A stretch of 64,000 nt of DNA from a bacterium Scap17 (GTDB lineage Bacteria > Pseudomonadota > Gammaproteobacteria > Pseudomonadales > Halomonadaceae): positions 1,054,001 to 1,118,000 of the forward strand of contig VINJ01000001.1 of NCBI GenBank assembly GCA_013376735.1, read 5' to 3'. Below the pieces are notes generated by a model. That model worked only from the letters and a program-made list of their open reading frames with translations. It searched no databases and had not been told where the DNA came from. A program made the translations under genes and the position numbers. How positions within the stretch are numbered: position 1 is the stretch's first letter; every line of letters starts with the position of its first letter. Positions 1 to 8,292 of the stretch are shown here, one piece after another.

Positions 1-434
1 CCCAGTGCGGTGAAGGGATTGTTGGGCACCAGGCCCACCAGCCACTGGGCGATGCTGTCGGCGTTGCGGCCTTCAGGCGCTGAATCCACCAGGCTCTCTG
101 CGCCAACGCCCGGCGTCAGCCAGTGAGCGACCAGCATGCCCAGCGTCAGCGCCACGGCACTGGTGACCACGTAACTGCCCAGCAGGCGCCCGGCGTGGCG
201 ACCGACGTCGGCGCCGCCTTCGCGGTTGGTCAGGCTCATGATCAGGGCGCCGAACACCATCGGCACCACCACGAATTGCAGCAGGCGCAGGAAGATCTGG
301 CCCACCGGTGTCAGCAGGTGGCTGTCGAGCCAGGCAACGCTGCCCTCGGGCAGAGTGCCTGCCCCGGCGTTCAGGGCAAGGCCGCTGAGAATGCCCAGCC
401 CCAGGGCGAGCAGTATCTGGCGTGTGACGGACAT
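1..434 (-). CDS. Dicarboxylate/amino-acid:cation symporter, N-terminal part (cut by window start)
   Basis: Only the first 144 or so residues lie in the window; the C-terminal part is off the left edge. The visible part starts MSVTRQILLALGLGILSG and contains the strongly hydrophobic helices and the RLLQFVVVPMVFGALIMSL segment typical of the DAACS (GltP/DctA) sodium- or proton-coupled symporters, which import C4-dicarboxylates, glutamate/aspartate or neutral amino acids across the inner membrane. The ATG at 434 is preceded by a GGAG about 6 bases upstream, which decides the start. Substrate specificity cannot be read because the C-terminal substrate-binding hairpins are missing. It is transcribed away from the ETF-ubiquinone oxidoreductase hairpin and has its own upstream region with inverted repeats. 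Confidence 0.85.
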   Translation of the reverse strand, partial: MSVTRQILLALGLGILSGLALNAGAGTLPEGSVAWLDSHLLTPVGQIFLRLLQFVVVPMVFGALIMSLTNREGGADVGRHAGRLLGSYVVTSAVALTLGMLVAHWLTPGVGAESLVDSAPEGRNADSIAQWLVGLVPNNPFTAL

Positions 435-505
435 GGTGGCTCCGAAGCGATGGCATGAATCTGAATTCGAGGGAGGCTAATGTGCTACCGGGAAGCTGTT
501 ATATC

Positions 506-540
506 AACAATCGCTTTGAGATTGTTTTGGAATAAAACAA
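506..540 (-). promoter_or_regulatory. Overlapping inverted repeats upstream of the symporter gene
   Basis: Two overlapping palindromes lie 70-105 bases upstream of the symporter start in an AT-rich patch. AACAATC-N7-GATTGTT occupies 506-526 and TTGTTTT-N5-AAAACAA occupies 522-540. The position and symmetry suit an operator. The regulator is unknown and no convincing -35/-10 pair was found. Confidence 0.35.
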
Positions 541-604
541 GAAGCACTTACGGGGCGCAAGGCTTCCGCGCCTGCGGCGCTGAGGAATGAGGAGGGGCAG
601 ACAC

Positions 605-641
605 GACAACGCCGCCACGGCAGGGCCGTGGCGGCGTTGTC
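605..641 (-). terminator. Hairpin downstream of the ETF-ubiquinone oxidoreductase gene
   Basis: A perfect 17-bp stem (605-621 with 625-641) with a 3-base loop lies about 35 bases past the oxidoreductase stop codon. There is no clear U-tract after it on the minus strand. It may act as a transcript-stabilising hairpin or a terminator. Confidence 0.6.
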
Positions 642-675
642 AGCTGGCGGGCAGCAGGGGCTTGCTTGTTGGGGC

Positions 676-2319
676 TTACATGTTGGGATAGTTGGGGCCA
701 CCGCCGCCTTCCGGCGCGACCCAGGTGATGTTCTGCGCCGGGTCCTTGATGTCACAGGTCTTGCAGTGCACGCAGTTCTGGAAGTTGATCTGGAACTGCG
801 GCTCACCGGCCTCCTCGATGATCTCGTAGACACCGGCCGGGCAGTAGCGCTGGGCGGGCTCGGCGTAGCGCGGCAGGTTGTCACGCACCGGAAGCTCCGG
901 GTCGGACAGGCGCAGGTGACACGGCTGGTCTTCCTCGTGATTGGTGTTGGAGAGGAACACCGAGGACAGCTTGTCGAAGGACAGCTTGCCGTCCGGCTTG
1001 GGGTACTCGATCTTCGTGCACTCAGCCGCCGGGCGAATGCGCGCGTAGTCCGGCGTGGTGTCATGCAGGGTCGGCAGGCGGCCGCCCGTCAGCTGGTCGA
1101 GGAAGTTGTAGGCGCCACCGAGGAAGGTGCCGTACTTGTGCATGGCCGGGCCGAAGCTGCGCGAGGCGTCCAGCTCCTCATAGGCCCAGCTGTCCTTGAA
1201 GCGCTTGCCGAAGTCGACCAGGTCTTCACCGCCTTCGTCGCCGCCCTTGATGGCGTCGAACACGCTTTCCGCTGCCAGCATGCCGGACTTCATGGCGGTA
1301 TGCAGGCCCTTGATCTTGGCGAAGTTGAGCGTGCCGGCGTCGCAACCGATCAGCAGACCGCCGGGGAAGCTCATCTTGGGCAGGCAGTTGAGGCCGCCCT
1401 TGGCGATGGCACGCGCCCCGTAGGAGACCCGCTTGCCGCCCTCGAGATGGCGGGCCAGGGTCGGATGCTGCTTCATGCGCTGGAATTCATCGAAGGGCGA
1501 CAGGTACGGATTGTCGTAGGCGAGATCGACGATCAGGCCCACCACCACCTGCTGGTCATCGGTGTGATAGAGGAAGAAGCCGCCTTCGGCGTTGCCCTTG
1601 AGCGGCCAGCCGCTGCCATGCACCACCAGCCCCGGCTGGTGCTGTTCGGCGGGCACATCCCACAGCTCCTTCAAGCCGATGCCGTAGTGCTGGGCATCCG
1701 CTTCGCTATCGAGCGAGAAGCGCGAGATCAGCTGCTTGCCCAGGTGGCCACGGCAGCCCTCGGCGAACAGGGTGTACTTGCCGCGCAGTTCCATGCCCGG
1801 CATGTGGCCATCCTTCTCGCTGCCATCGGCGGCCACGCCCATGTCACCGACCACGATGCCGCACACCGTGCCATCCTCGCCATGCAGCACTTCCTGGGCG
1901 GCGAAGCCCGGGAAGATCTCGACGCCCAGCTCCTCGGCCTGCTCGCCCAGCCAGCGCGTCAGGTTGCCGGCGCTGATGATGTAGTTGCCATCGTTGTGCA
2001 TGGTCCTGGGGACCAGTGCATTGGGGATGACCTGCGCTTTCTGGTCGTCCTTGAGCAGCACGACCTCGTCACGGGTGACGGCCGTCTTGAGCGGTGCGCC
2101 GCGCTCGGCCCAGTCGGGGAACAGCTCGGTCAGTGCACGCGGCTCGAGCACGGCGCCGGACAGGATGTGCGCGCCGACTTCAGAGCCTTTCTCGACCACG
2201 CAGACCGTCAGCTCCTTCTCGGCCGCGTTGGCCTGCTGCATCAGTCGGCAGGCCGCCGCCAGGCCGGAAGGGCCGGCACCGACGATGACCACGTCGAAAT
2301 CCATGAATTCGCGTTCCAT
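676..2319 (-). CDS. Electron transfer flavoprotein-ubiquinone oxidoreductase (ETF-QO)
   Basis: A 547-residue membrane-associated flavoprotein that passes electrons from reduced ETF to the ubiquinone pool, linking acyl-CoA and other ETF-dependent dehydrogenases to respiration. The N-terminus has the FAD-binding Rossmann motif VVIVGAGPSGLAAA (about residues 10-23). The C-terminus carries the ferredoxin-like [4Fe-4S] cysteines (NCVHCKTCDIKDP, with an earlier Cys in CPAGVYEI) and ends in a Gly/Pro-rich tail. Length matches the family (about 550). The reading frame stays open upstream, but the ATG at 2319 has GAGGAG about 7 bases before it and gives the family N-terminus MEREFMDFD. It is divergent from etfB and etfA, which encode its electron donor. 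Confidence 0.95.
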   Translation of the reverse strand: MEREFMDFDVVIVGAGPSGLAAACRLMQQANAAEKELTVCVVEKGSEVGAHILSGAVLEPRALTELFPDWAERGAPLKTAVTRDEVVLLKDDQKAQVIPNALVPRTMHNDGNYIISAGNLTRWLGEQAEELGVEIFPGFAAQEVLHGEDGTVCGIVVGDMGVAADGSEKDGHMPGMELRGKYTLFAEGCRGHLGKQLISRFSLDSEADAQHYGIGLKELWDVPAEQHQPGLVVHGSGWPLKGNAEGGFFLYHTDDQQVVVGLIVDLAYDNPYLSPFDEFQRMKQHPTLARHLEGGKRVSYGARAIAKGGLNCLPKMSFPGGLLIGCDAGTLNFAKIKGLHTAMKSGMLAAESVFDAIKGGDEGGEDLVDFGKRFKDSWAYEELDASRSFGPAMHKYGTFLGGAYNFLDQLTGGRLPTLHDTTPDYARIRPAAECTKIEYPKPDGKLSFDKLSSVFLSNTNHEEDQPCHLRLSDPELPVRDNLPRYAEPAQRYCPAGVYEIIEEAGEPQFQINFQNCVHCKTCDIKDPAQNITWVAPEGGGGPNYPNM

Positions 2320-2566
2320 GACCCGTCTCCTCAATCTTTGCGCCGTCAGGGCCCCGCGGATCCGGCGGGGCGGGCGTGTCACGAACGGCCATGGCCGTTC
2401 GCTGGGCAGTGAACCTCCGACGTGGCGTGCGTCAGGGCACGACTCGTCGGAGTGAAAATAGGGGTGCGACTCACGCTGGCTCGCCATGTCCTGCACGGGC
2501 GACTGGCCGCTCGACACAAGGCGCTGGCGCGAAGCAGCCGCATAGCATGCCGCAACAGTAGCATTT

Positions 2567-2589
2567 AAAACGACCGTTTGTTTATTATG
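2567..2589 (-). promoter_or_regulatory. Candidate ETF-QO promoter -10 with PsrA-like operator
   Basis: On the minus strand CATAAT (2584-2589) can serve as a -10. Just downstream, around the expected start of transcription, lies AAAAC-GACC-GTTTG (2567-2580). This fits the G/CAAAC-N4-GTTTC/G layout of PsrA-type TetR regulators, which control etf and beta-oxidation genes in pseudomonads. No good -35 was seen. Assignment to PsrA is inference. Confidence 0.4.
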
Positions 2590-2802
2590 CTTGGGTCTGA
2601 CGTAATAGCTACCGGGGGTGTTGCAGGAAATCGCCCGATGGGTTTCACGCTCGGGCGTGTTGAGAGTGATTGTCAGGTTTGACCCCGGCAACCAATTCTG
2701 CGCAAGATGCCCGCATGAGAATGGCGGCGCCCGGACAGTGAAAACCACGCCGGTCTGGCTGACTTCATCCGTCGGGTGCCAGCGGATATCGTGGCGAGAC
2801 AC

Positions 2803-2849
2803 TTGTCATCACGGTCATCTTTGGAAGATATTCACCTATCAAACGCTTG
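2803..2849 (+). promoter_or_regulatory. Candidate etfBA promoter and operator
   Basis: TTGTCA (2803-2808), an 18-base spacer and GATATT (2827-2832) form a reasonable sigma-70 promoter 80 bases before etfB. The imperfect palindrome CAAACGCTTG (2840-2849) sits at the expected transcription start and resembles the site at the divergent ETF-QO promoter. The rest of the 2320-2912 interval shows no gene. Confidence 0.45.
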
Positions 2850-2912
2850 CATGAATCGAGCGCTGGCGACCTCACGGTCACTGGTACTCCATGAGAAATC
2901 AGCGAGGACACC

Positions 2913-3665
2913 ATGAAAGTACTCGTCGCGGTGAAACGCGTCATCGATTACAACGTCAAGATTCGCGTCAAGGCGGACCAGTCTGACGTCGATCTGACCA
3001 ACGTCAAGATGGCCATGAACCCCTTCTGCGAGATCGCCGTGGAAGAAGCGGTGCGCCTGAAGGAAAAGGGCGTGGCGACCGAAGTCGTGGCCGTGACCAT
3101 CGGCCCGAAGGCCGCCCAGGAACAGCTGCGTACCGCGCTGGCGCTGGGCGCCGATCGCGCCGTGCAGGTGATGACCGATGACGCCGTCGACTCGCTGGCC
3201 GTGGCCAAGCTGCTGGCCAAGGTGGTCGAGGAAGAACAGCCCGGCCTGGTGATTCTCGGCAAGCAGTCCATCGATGCCGACAACAACCAGACTGGCCAGA
3301 TGCTGGCGGCACTCACCGGCATGGGGCAGGGTACCTTCGCCTCCGAGGTGGTGGTCGATGGCGAGAGCGTCAACGTCACCCGCGAGATCGATGGCGGCCT
3401 GCAGACCGTCAAGCTGAACCTGCCGGCGGTGGTCACCACTGACCTGCGCCTCAACGAGCCGCGCTACGCCAAGCTGCCGGACATCATGAAGGCCAAGAAG
3501 AAGCCGCTGGACGTCAAGACGCCGGAAGAACTGGGTGTCTCCACGGCCTCCAAGGTGTCGCTGGTCAAGGTCACGCCGCCGGCCGAGCGTCAGGGCGGCA
3601 TCAAGGTCGGCTCCGTCGATGAGCTGGTGGACAAACTCAAGAACGAAGCAAAGGTGATCTCATGA
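2913..3665 (+). CDS. etfB: Electron transfer flavoprotein beta subunit
   Basis: A 250-residue small subunit of the heterodimeric ETF, which accepts electrons from acyl-CoA dehydrogenases and related flavoenzymes and hands them to ETF-QO. It begins [20 protein letters not shown] and has the family motifs [21 protein letters not shown] near residues 26-46 and the recognition-loop region with adjacent AMP site ([15 protein letters not shown], about residues 117-131). Length is typical (about 249). The start has GAGGA 5-9 bases upstream. Its stop overlaps the etfA start by four bases (ATGA), so the two subunits are translationally coupled. Confidence 0.96.
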   Translation: MKVLVAVKRVIDYNVKIRVKADQSDVDLTNVKMAMNPFCEIAVEEAVRLKEKGVATEVVAVTIGPKAAQEQLRTALALGADRAVQVMTDDAVDSLAVAKLLAKVVEEEQPGLVILGKQSIDADNNQTGQMLAALTGMGQGTFASEVVVDGESVNVTREIDGGLQTVKLNLPAVVTTDLRLNEPRYAKLPDIMKAKKKPLDVKTPEELGVSTASKVSLVKVTPPAERQGGIKVGSVDELVDKLKNEAKVIS

Positions 3666-4588
3666 GCATTCTCGTCATTGCCGATCATCATGATGGCCAG
3701 CTGACCAGCAGCACCGCGAGTGTCGTGGCAGCCGCAACCGCCATCGGTGGCGATATCGACGTGCTGGTCGCCGGTGAGGGCGTAGGCGCCGTCGCCGAGC
3801 AGGCCGCCAAGCTTGCCGGCATCGCGCGTGTGCGTGTCGCCGACAATGCCGTCTACGCCCATCAGCTGGCCGAGAACCTGTCGGCACTGGTCGTGGCGCT
3901 GGCCGATGACTACAGCCACGTGCTGTCCAGCGCCTCCACCACCGCCAAGAACTTCATGCCGCGTGTCGCGGCACTGAAGGACGTGGCGCAGATCTCCGAG
4001 ATCACCGCCGTCGAGAGCGCCGATACCTTTCAGCGCCCGATCTACGCCGGCAACGCCGTCGCCACCGTCAAGAGTGACGATGTGCTCAAGGTCATCACCG
4101 TGCGTGCCACCGGTTTCGATCCGGTCGCGCTCGACGGTCAGGCAGGCATCGAGGCCGTGGACGTGGTCGAGAATGCAGGTGTCTCGAGCTTCGTCGAGGA
4201 AACCCTGGCCGAAAGCGAGCGCCCTGAGCTTGGCTCCGCCAAGGTGGTGATCTCCGGTGGCCGCGGCATGGGCAATGGTGAGAACTTCGCGCTGCTCAAC
4301 GGTATCGCCGACAAGCTGGGCGCCGCCATCGGTGCCTCACGCGCTGCCGTCGATGCTGGCTTCGTGCCCAACGACATGCAGGTCGGCCAGACCGGCAAGA
4401 TCGTCGCGCCGGATCTCTACATCGCCGTCGGTATCTCCGGGGCGATCCAGCACCTGGCGGGCATGAAGGACTCCAAGGTCATCGTCGCGATCAACAAGGA
4501 CGAGGAAGCACCGATCTTCCAGGTCGCGGATTACGGCCTGGTCGGTGATCTGTTCGAGGTGCTGCCGGAGCTGGAAGGCAAGCTCTGA
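3662..4588 (+). CDS. etfA: Electron transfer flavoprotein alpha subunit
   Basis: A 308-residue large subunit of ETF that holds the FAD. The C-terminal half shows the FAD-binding region, including [29 protein letters not shown] and the family end motif [16 protein letters not shown]. Length is the usual 310 or so. It overlaps etfB by ATGA and is followed by a strong terminator, so etfBA is a two-gene operon with ETF-QO divergent from it. Confidence 0.96.
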   Translation: MSILVIADHHDGQLTSSTASVVAAATAIGGDIDVLVAGEGVGAVAEQAAKLAGIARVRVADNAVYAHQLAENLSALVVALADDYSHVLSSASTTAKNFMPRVAALKDVAQISEITAVESADTFQRPIYAGNAVATVKSDDVLKVITVRATGFDPVALDGQAGIEAVDVVENAGVSSFVEETLAESERPELGSAKVVISGGRGMGNGENFALLNGIADKLGAAIGASRAAVDAGFVPNDMQVGQTGKIVAPDLYIAVGISGAIQHLAGMKDSKVIVAINKDEEAPIFQVADYGLVGDLFEVLPELEGKL

Positions 4589-4640
4589 GCCACGCCTCGC
4601 AAGGCTGAGGCCGAGACACCGCAAGGTGCCCTGGCCAATC

Positions 4641-4673
4641 AACGCGACCCGCTTCGGCGGGTCGCGTTTTTTT
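4641..4673 (+). terminator. Rho-independent terminator after etfA
   Basis: A 12-bp GC-rich stem (4641-4652 with 4657-4668) closes on a UUCG tetraloop and runs into a T tract through 4673. This is a textbook intrinsic terminator ending the etfBA transcript. Confidence 0.92.
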
Positions 4674-4796
4674 GTGTCTGCGGGCAAGGGTAGAGGCAAG
4701 GGGTGGGGCGAGGGCAGGGGAGAGAGCGTCAGGAGAAAAGTGCAACGCTGCATTGCAGGTTTCAGGGCCTGCTGATGGGGCAGAGCGAGGCAAGAT

Positions 4797-4825
4797 CAAT
4801 TGATAATTGTTCTTGTTTGTAATAC
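4797..4825 (+). promoter_or_regulatory. AT-rich promoter region of the TonB2-type operon with a Fur-like half site
   Basis: The 4589-4921 interval holds the etfA terminator, a purine-rich stretch (about 4680-4735) and this AT-rich patch. It contains CAATT-GAT-AATTG (4797-4809), a perfect GATAAT hexamer (4802-4807) and a TAATAC -10 candidate (4820-4825). Fur boxes are built from GATAAT-like hexamers, and TonB/ExbBD operons are commonly Fur-controlled. The right half of the site is poor, so this is only a candidate. Confidence 0.3.
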
Positions 4826-4921
4826 CGTCCACGCCAGTGATTTGCATTTCCACTCGGAAGCCACTAGCGGCCTGGCAGGCGACCGAGGATGCAACCAAGC
4901 CTAGTTCTTCAGGAGATGTCC

Positions 4922-5833
4922 GTGCGGCGTTCGACTTCTTTCCCCTTCCCGTGCGTGCGAGCCCTTGGCGGCCTGCTCCCGGCGCTGGTGCTGCTTGCAC
5001 CGCTGACAGCCACGGTATTGCCCGCGCATGCCGAGACACTGCGTGACAGTGCCGCCACTCATCAGGAAGCCCAGCGTAAGCTGCAGGCGCGTATCGACGC
5101 CGCCGATGACGAGACGCGTGCGCTGCTGGTACGCCTGCGCGAAGCGCGTCAGGAAGCCGCGCGTCTGGAAAGCTATACCGCGGAGCTGACGCCGCTGAAT
5201 GCTGATCGCGCGGCGCGTATCGAGCGCCAGCGCACGGCGCTGGAGAATCTCGAGGCCACGCGTGAGTCGCTGCCGGGCCTGCTGCGTCAGCAGGTCGAGG
5301 AGCTTGAGGACTTCATCGAGCAGGATCTGCCGTTTCTCAAGGACGAGCGCCTCGCGCGCGTCCAGCGTCTGCGTGACAACCTCTCCAATGCCAGCTTGAG
5401 CAATGACGAGCGCCTCGATCAGCTGCTCAATGCCTGGCAGCAGGAGCTGAGCTACGGTCAGGGCTTCGATACCTGGCGCGCAGGGCTTGTCGGTGGGGAA
5501 GACACCGAGGTGCAGTATCTGCGTGTCGGCCGCGTCGGCCTCTATTACCTGACGCTGGATGGTCAGCATGGTGGCGCCTGGCAGGCCAGAAATAGCAGCT
5601 GGCAGGTACTGGATGACAGCGGCCTGGAAGCGCTGCGCAAGGGCATCAGCATGGCGCGTGACCAGCAGGCACCGTCACTGGTGACCCTGCCGCTGTCGGT
5701 GCCGGTCGAGGACGTCGAGCTGGCTCCGAAGGGGCGCCTGTCGCAGTCCGCGCTCGAGAGCGCCGATCAGGCTGCCGCGGCAGTCACCAGCACACGCACC
5801 ACCGCACCCCGTACCGCGCAGGAGTCCAGCTGA
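4922..5833 (+). CDS. DUF3450 family periplasmic protein of a TonB2-type system (TtpB-like)
   Basis: An exported, largely coiled-coil protein of about 303 residues. It starts with a signal peptide whose core is LLPALVLLAPLTATVLPAHA, followed by a charged helical region rich in Arg/Glu/Gln, then a DUF3450-type C-terminal half (YLRVGRVGLYYLTLDG, W-rich). In Vibrio-like TonB2 clusters a DUF3450 gene precedes ttpC and is part of the energy-transduction complex. I chose GTG 4922 because AGGAG lies 6 bases upstream; in-frame ATGs at 4916 and 4889 have no properly spaced ribosome site. It overlaps the next gene by one base (TGATG). Function is inferred from context. Confidence 0.8.
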   Translation: MRRSTSFPFPCVRALGGLLPALVLLAPLTATVLPAHAETLRDSAATHQEAQRKLQARIDAADDETRALLVRLREARQEAARLESYTAELTPLNADRAARIERQRTALENLEATRESLPGLLRQQVEELEDFIEQDLPFLKDERLARVQRLRDNLSNASLSNDERLDQLLNAWQQELSYGQGFDTWRAGLVGGEDTEVQYLRVGRVGLYYLTLDGQHGGAWQARNSSWQVLDDSGLEALRKGISMARDQQAPSLVTLPLSVPVEDVELAPKGRLSQSALESADQAAAAVTSTRTTAPRTAQESS

Positions 5834-7284
5834 TGGCGACGAATTCACAAGCGCCACGTGCGTCTCTGTCACGCCTGCTGCTGACGGCCGGCACCCTGGG
5901 GCTGCTGACGTTGTCGTCTCCTGCCGTGTTGGCGGCGACCGGCAGTGCCGAGCAGTCATTGAGCGTCGAGCAGTTCGAACAGGCCGCCAGTCAGGCCGAA
6001 GGCCGCGATCAGGCGCGTCTCGACACCCTGTTGTCGGATCGCGAGGCACTGCAAGCGGCGGTCAGCGAGGCCGAGGCGCGGCGTGACAGCCTGCGCGAGA
6101 CGCGCGCGACCCTCGAGGCCGAAGCGCAGGAGCAACAGGCGACTCTCAGCGGTCTGGACGAAGAGCGCCAGACCCAGCAGGGCGATCTCGGCCAGGTGTT
6201 CGAGGTGACGCGCAAGCATGCCCGCGAGACGCGTGAAGCGCTGGCGGGCAACTGGCTGCTGGTCGGCGGCCAGGCGCGTCTGCCGGACTTGGGGCCGCGC
6301 GATGAGGTGCCGGGCCGCGAGCGACTCGCCGCCTTGACCGCGGACATCCGCAGCATCGCCACCGAAAGCGGTCGCGCACTGCGCTTCCAGGCACCGCTGG
6401 CCGGGCCGGATGGCAGCATCAAGCCGCGTGAGATCGTGCGCGTCGGCGAGCAGATGGCTTTCAGCGGTCGTCACCTGCTGGCGCCGCTGTCGGAAGACAA
6501 GGCCGTGGATGGCCCCTCGGCGCTGGACACCCTCGGCCTTGCGGGTACCACGCCACTGCGCATTCGCAAGCAGCTGGCGGCCTTCGATGCCGGCGACAGT
6601 GATCGTCTGAGCTTCGACCCCACCGGTGGCGATGTCACCCAGGCACTGGCGCGGGCGCCGCGTCTCGGTGAGCGCCTCAAGCAGGGCGGCGCCGTCGGTT
6701 ATGTCATCGTCGGCCTGGGCGTGCTGGGCCTGATCATCGCGCTGATCCAGCTGGTGCGTCTGTCGCTGACCCGTCGGGCGGTCAAGCGTCAGGAAGCCGA
6801 CCTGAGCCAGCTCAGTGACGACAATCCGCTGGGTCGTGTGCTGCATCGCTTTGAAGGCATGCGCCACGATCACGAGCCGGAAGCGCTCGAAGCCCGTCTC
6901 GACGAGGCGTTGCTGGCCGAGCAGCCCAGGCTCGAACGTGGCCAGGCGCTGGTCAAGCTGCTGGCTGCCATCGCGCCGCTGCTGGGTCTGCTGGGTACCG
7001 TGACCGGCATGATCGGCACCTTCCAGTCGATCACCGTCTTCGGTACCGGCGACCCGAAATTGATGGCCGGCGGTATCTCCCAGGCGCTGGTGACCACCGT
7101 GCTGGGTCTGGTGACCGCCGTGCCGCTGCTGTTCGCCCAGACCGGGCTTTCCAGCCTGTCCAAGGGCCTGATGGGCCGCCTCGAGGGCCGCGCCAGTGCC
7201 CGTCTGGCCGACCACCTCGAGAAGCGCGCTCCGAGCAAGGCTGCCAGCGCGGCGGCGCGTCAGCGGGATATCGTGCATGCCTGA
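5833..7284 (+). CDS. MotA/TolQ/ExbB proton-channel protein with periplasmic coiled-coil domain (TtpC-like)
   Basis: A 483-residue fusion-type ExbB homologue. It has a signal peptide (to about residue 35), a long charged coiled-coil (about 40-125), a periplasmic segment, then transmembrane helices near 287-309, 375-400 and 415-440. The ExbB/TolQ core (LLGLLGTVTGMIGTFQSI) is in the second of these. Proteins of this layout (TtpC) join ExbB, ExbD and TonB in TonB2 systems that power outer-membrane siderophore or nutrient receptors with the proton-motive force. It is tightly packed: one-base overlap upstream and eight-base overlap with exbB downstream. Confidence 0.88.
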   Translation: MATNSQAPRASLSRLLLTAGTLGLLTLSSPAVLAATGSAEQSLSVEQFEQAASQAEGRDQARLDTLLSDREALQAAVSEAEARRDSLRETRATLEAEAQEQQATLSGLDEERQTQQGDLGQVFEVTRKHARETREALAGNWLLVGGQARLPDLGPRDEVPGRERLAALTADIRSIATESGRALRFQAPLAGPDGSIKPREIVRVGEQMAFSGRHLLAPLSEDKAVDGPSALDTLGLAGTTPLRIRKQLAAFDAGDSDRLSFDPTGGDVTQALARAPRLGERLKQGGAVGYVIVGLGVLGLIIALIQLVRLSLTRRAVKRQEADLSQLSDDNPLGRVLHRFEGMRHDHEPEALEARLDEALLAEQPRLERGQALVKLLAAIAPLLGLLGTVTGMIGTFQSITVFGTGDPKLMAGGISQALVTTVLGLVTAVPLLFAQTGLSSLSKGLMGRLEGRASARLADHLEKRAPSKAASAAARQRDIVHA

Positions 7285-7900
7285 TTCGTTGTCCGCCTTT
7301 TCCTTGCTGAGCGGTGGCTTCGCGCCAGTGATGCGGCTGGTGGAAAGCGGTGGCCCGCTGATCGTGGTGATCTGCCTGATCGCCATGGTGCTGTTCGGGC
7401 TGGCGCTGGAGCGCGGCCTCTACTGGCGGCTCGTGCATCGTCCGGCGCGTCAGCAGTTGATCCACGACTGGGTGGCGCGCAGCGAACACCACAGCTGGTC
7501 GGCGCTCACCCATCGCGAAGTGCTGACCCGTGAGCTGCTGTCACGTCTGCGCGCGCCGCTGCCGTGGCTCAAGCTGCTGGTGCTGATCTGCCCGCTGGCC
7601 GGCCTGTTGGGCACCGTGACCGGCATGATCCATGTCTTCGATTCGTTGGCGATCGCCGGCACCGGCCAGGCGCGTGCCATGGCCGATGGTGTGGCACGTG
7701 CCACGCTGCCGACGCTGGCCGGCATGGCGGTCGCGGTGGTGGGCCTGATGTTCGTCACGCGCTTCGAGCGCGTGGTGCGTCGTGAAGACCAGCGTCTGCA
7801 CGACCGTCTGGCGCGCGCCGTCGACGATGCACGTTCCGGCATGTCCGCTGCGAACGGCTTTGATTCCTCCTCTGATACAAGCGAGACACCACATGCGTAG
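7277..7900 (+). CDS. exbB: ExbB-type TonB-system proton channel subunit
   Basis: A 207-residue inner-membrane protein with three hydrophobic helices. It has the ExbB/TolQ signature (PLAGLLGTVTGMIHVFDS, about residues 108-125) and a third helix containing ATLPTLAGMAVAVVGL. It forms the pentameric proton channel with ExbD. The frame is open upstream, but the ATG at 7277 gives the normal start and overlaps the TtpC-like gene by eight bases. It is a separate, shorter second ExbB paralogue next to the TtpC-like fusion, as in TonB2 clusters. Confidence 0.9.
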   Translation: MPDSLSAFSLLSGGFAPVMRLVESGGPLIVVICLIAMVLFGLALERGLYWRLVHRPARQQLIHDWVARSEHHSWSALTHREVLTRELLSRLRAPLPWLKLLVLICPLAGLLGTVTGMIHVFDSLAIAGTGQARAMADGVARATLPTLAGMAVAVVGLMFVTRFERVVRREDQRLHDRLARAVDDARSGMSAANGFDSSSDTSETPHA

Positions 7901-8291
7901 ACGTCGCATGGAGGCCGCGGAAGACAGCGGCGAGATCAATCTGACGCCGATGCTGGATGTCGTCTTCATCATGTTGATCTTCTTCATCGTCACCACCAGC
8001 TTCGTCAAGGAGTCCGGAGTCGAGATCCAGCGTCCGGAAGCCTCCAATGCTACGGCGCGCCCCGATGCGGCGGTCATGGTCGCCATTACCGCCGAGGGCG
8101 CGGTGTGGGTCGACGGCAAGCCGGTGGATGCCCATCGCGTCGGCGACGCCGTGGCCGATCTTGCCGATGGTCAGCCGGTGGTGATCCAGGCCGACAGCCG
8201 CTCACAGACCGGTCTGCTGGTCGAGACGATGGATGCACTGCGCAACGCGGGTGTGCAGGACATCGCGGTCGCCGCCTCGAAGGGCGAATGA
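7893..8291 (+). CDS. exbD: ExbD-type TonB-system energizer
   Basis: A 132-residue protein with an Arg-rich cytoplasmic start, one transmembrane helix (about residues 20-38, LDVVFIMLIFFIVTTSF) and a periplasmic domain. The essential membrane Asp of ExbD/TolR is present in PMLDVVF. Length is typical. It overlaps exbB by eight bases, and the TonB gene starts one base after its stop. It works with ExbB to convert the proton gradient into movement of TonB. Confidence 0.93.
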   Translation: MRRRRMEAAEDSGEINLTPMLDVVFIMLIFFIVTTSFVKESGVEIQRPEASNATARPDAAVMVAITAEGAVWVDGKPVDAHRVGDAVADLADGQPVVIQADSRSQTGLLVETMDALRNAGVQDIAVAASKGE

Positions 8292-8292
8292 C

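Noticed and set aside
628-2412. Long plus-strand frame of 594 codons opposite the ETF-QO gene
   Set aside because: It is antisense to a clear ETF-QO gene with a FAD motif and iron-sulfur cysteines. High-GC genes often leave the opposite strand open. The product has no recognisable family motif.
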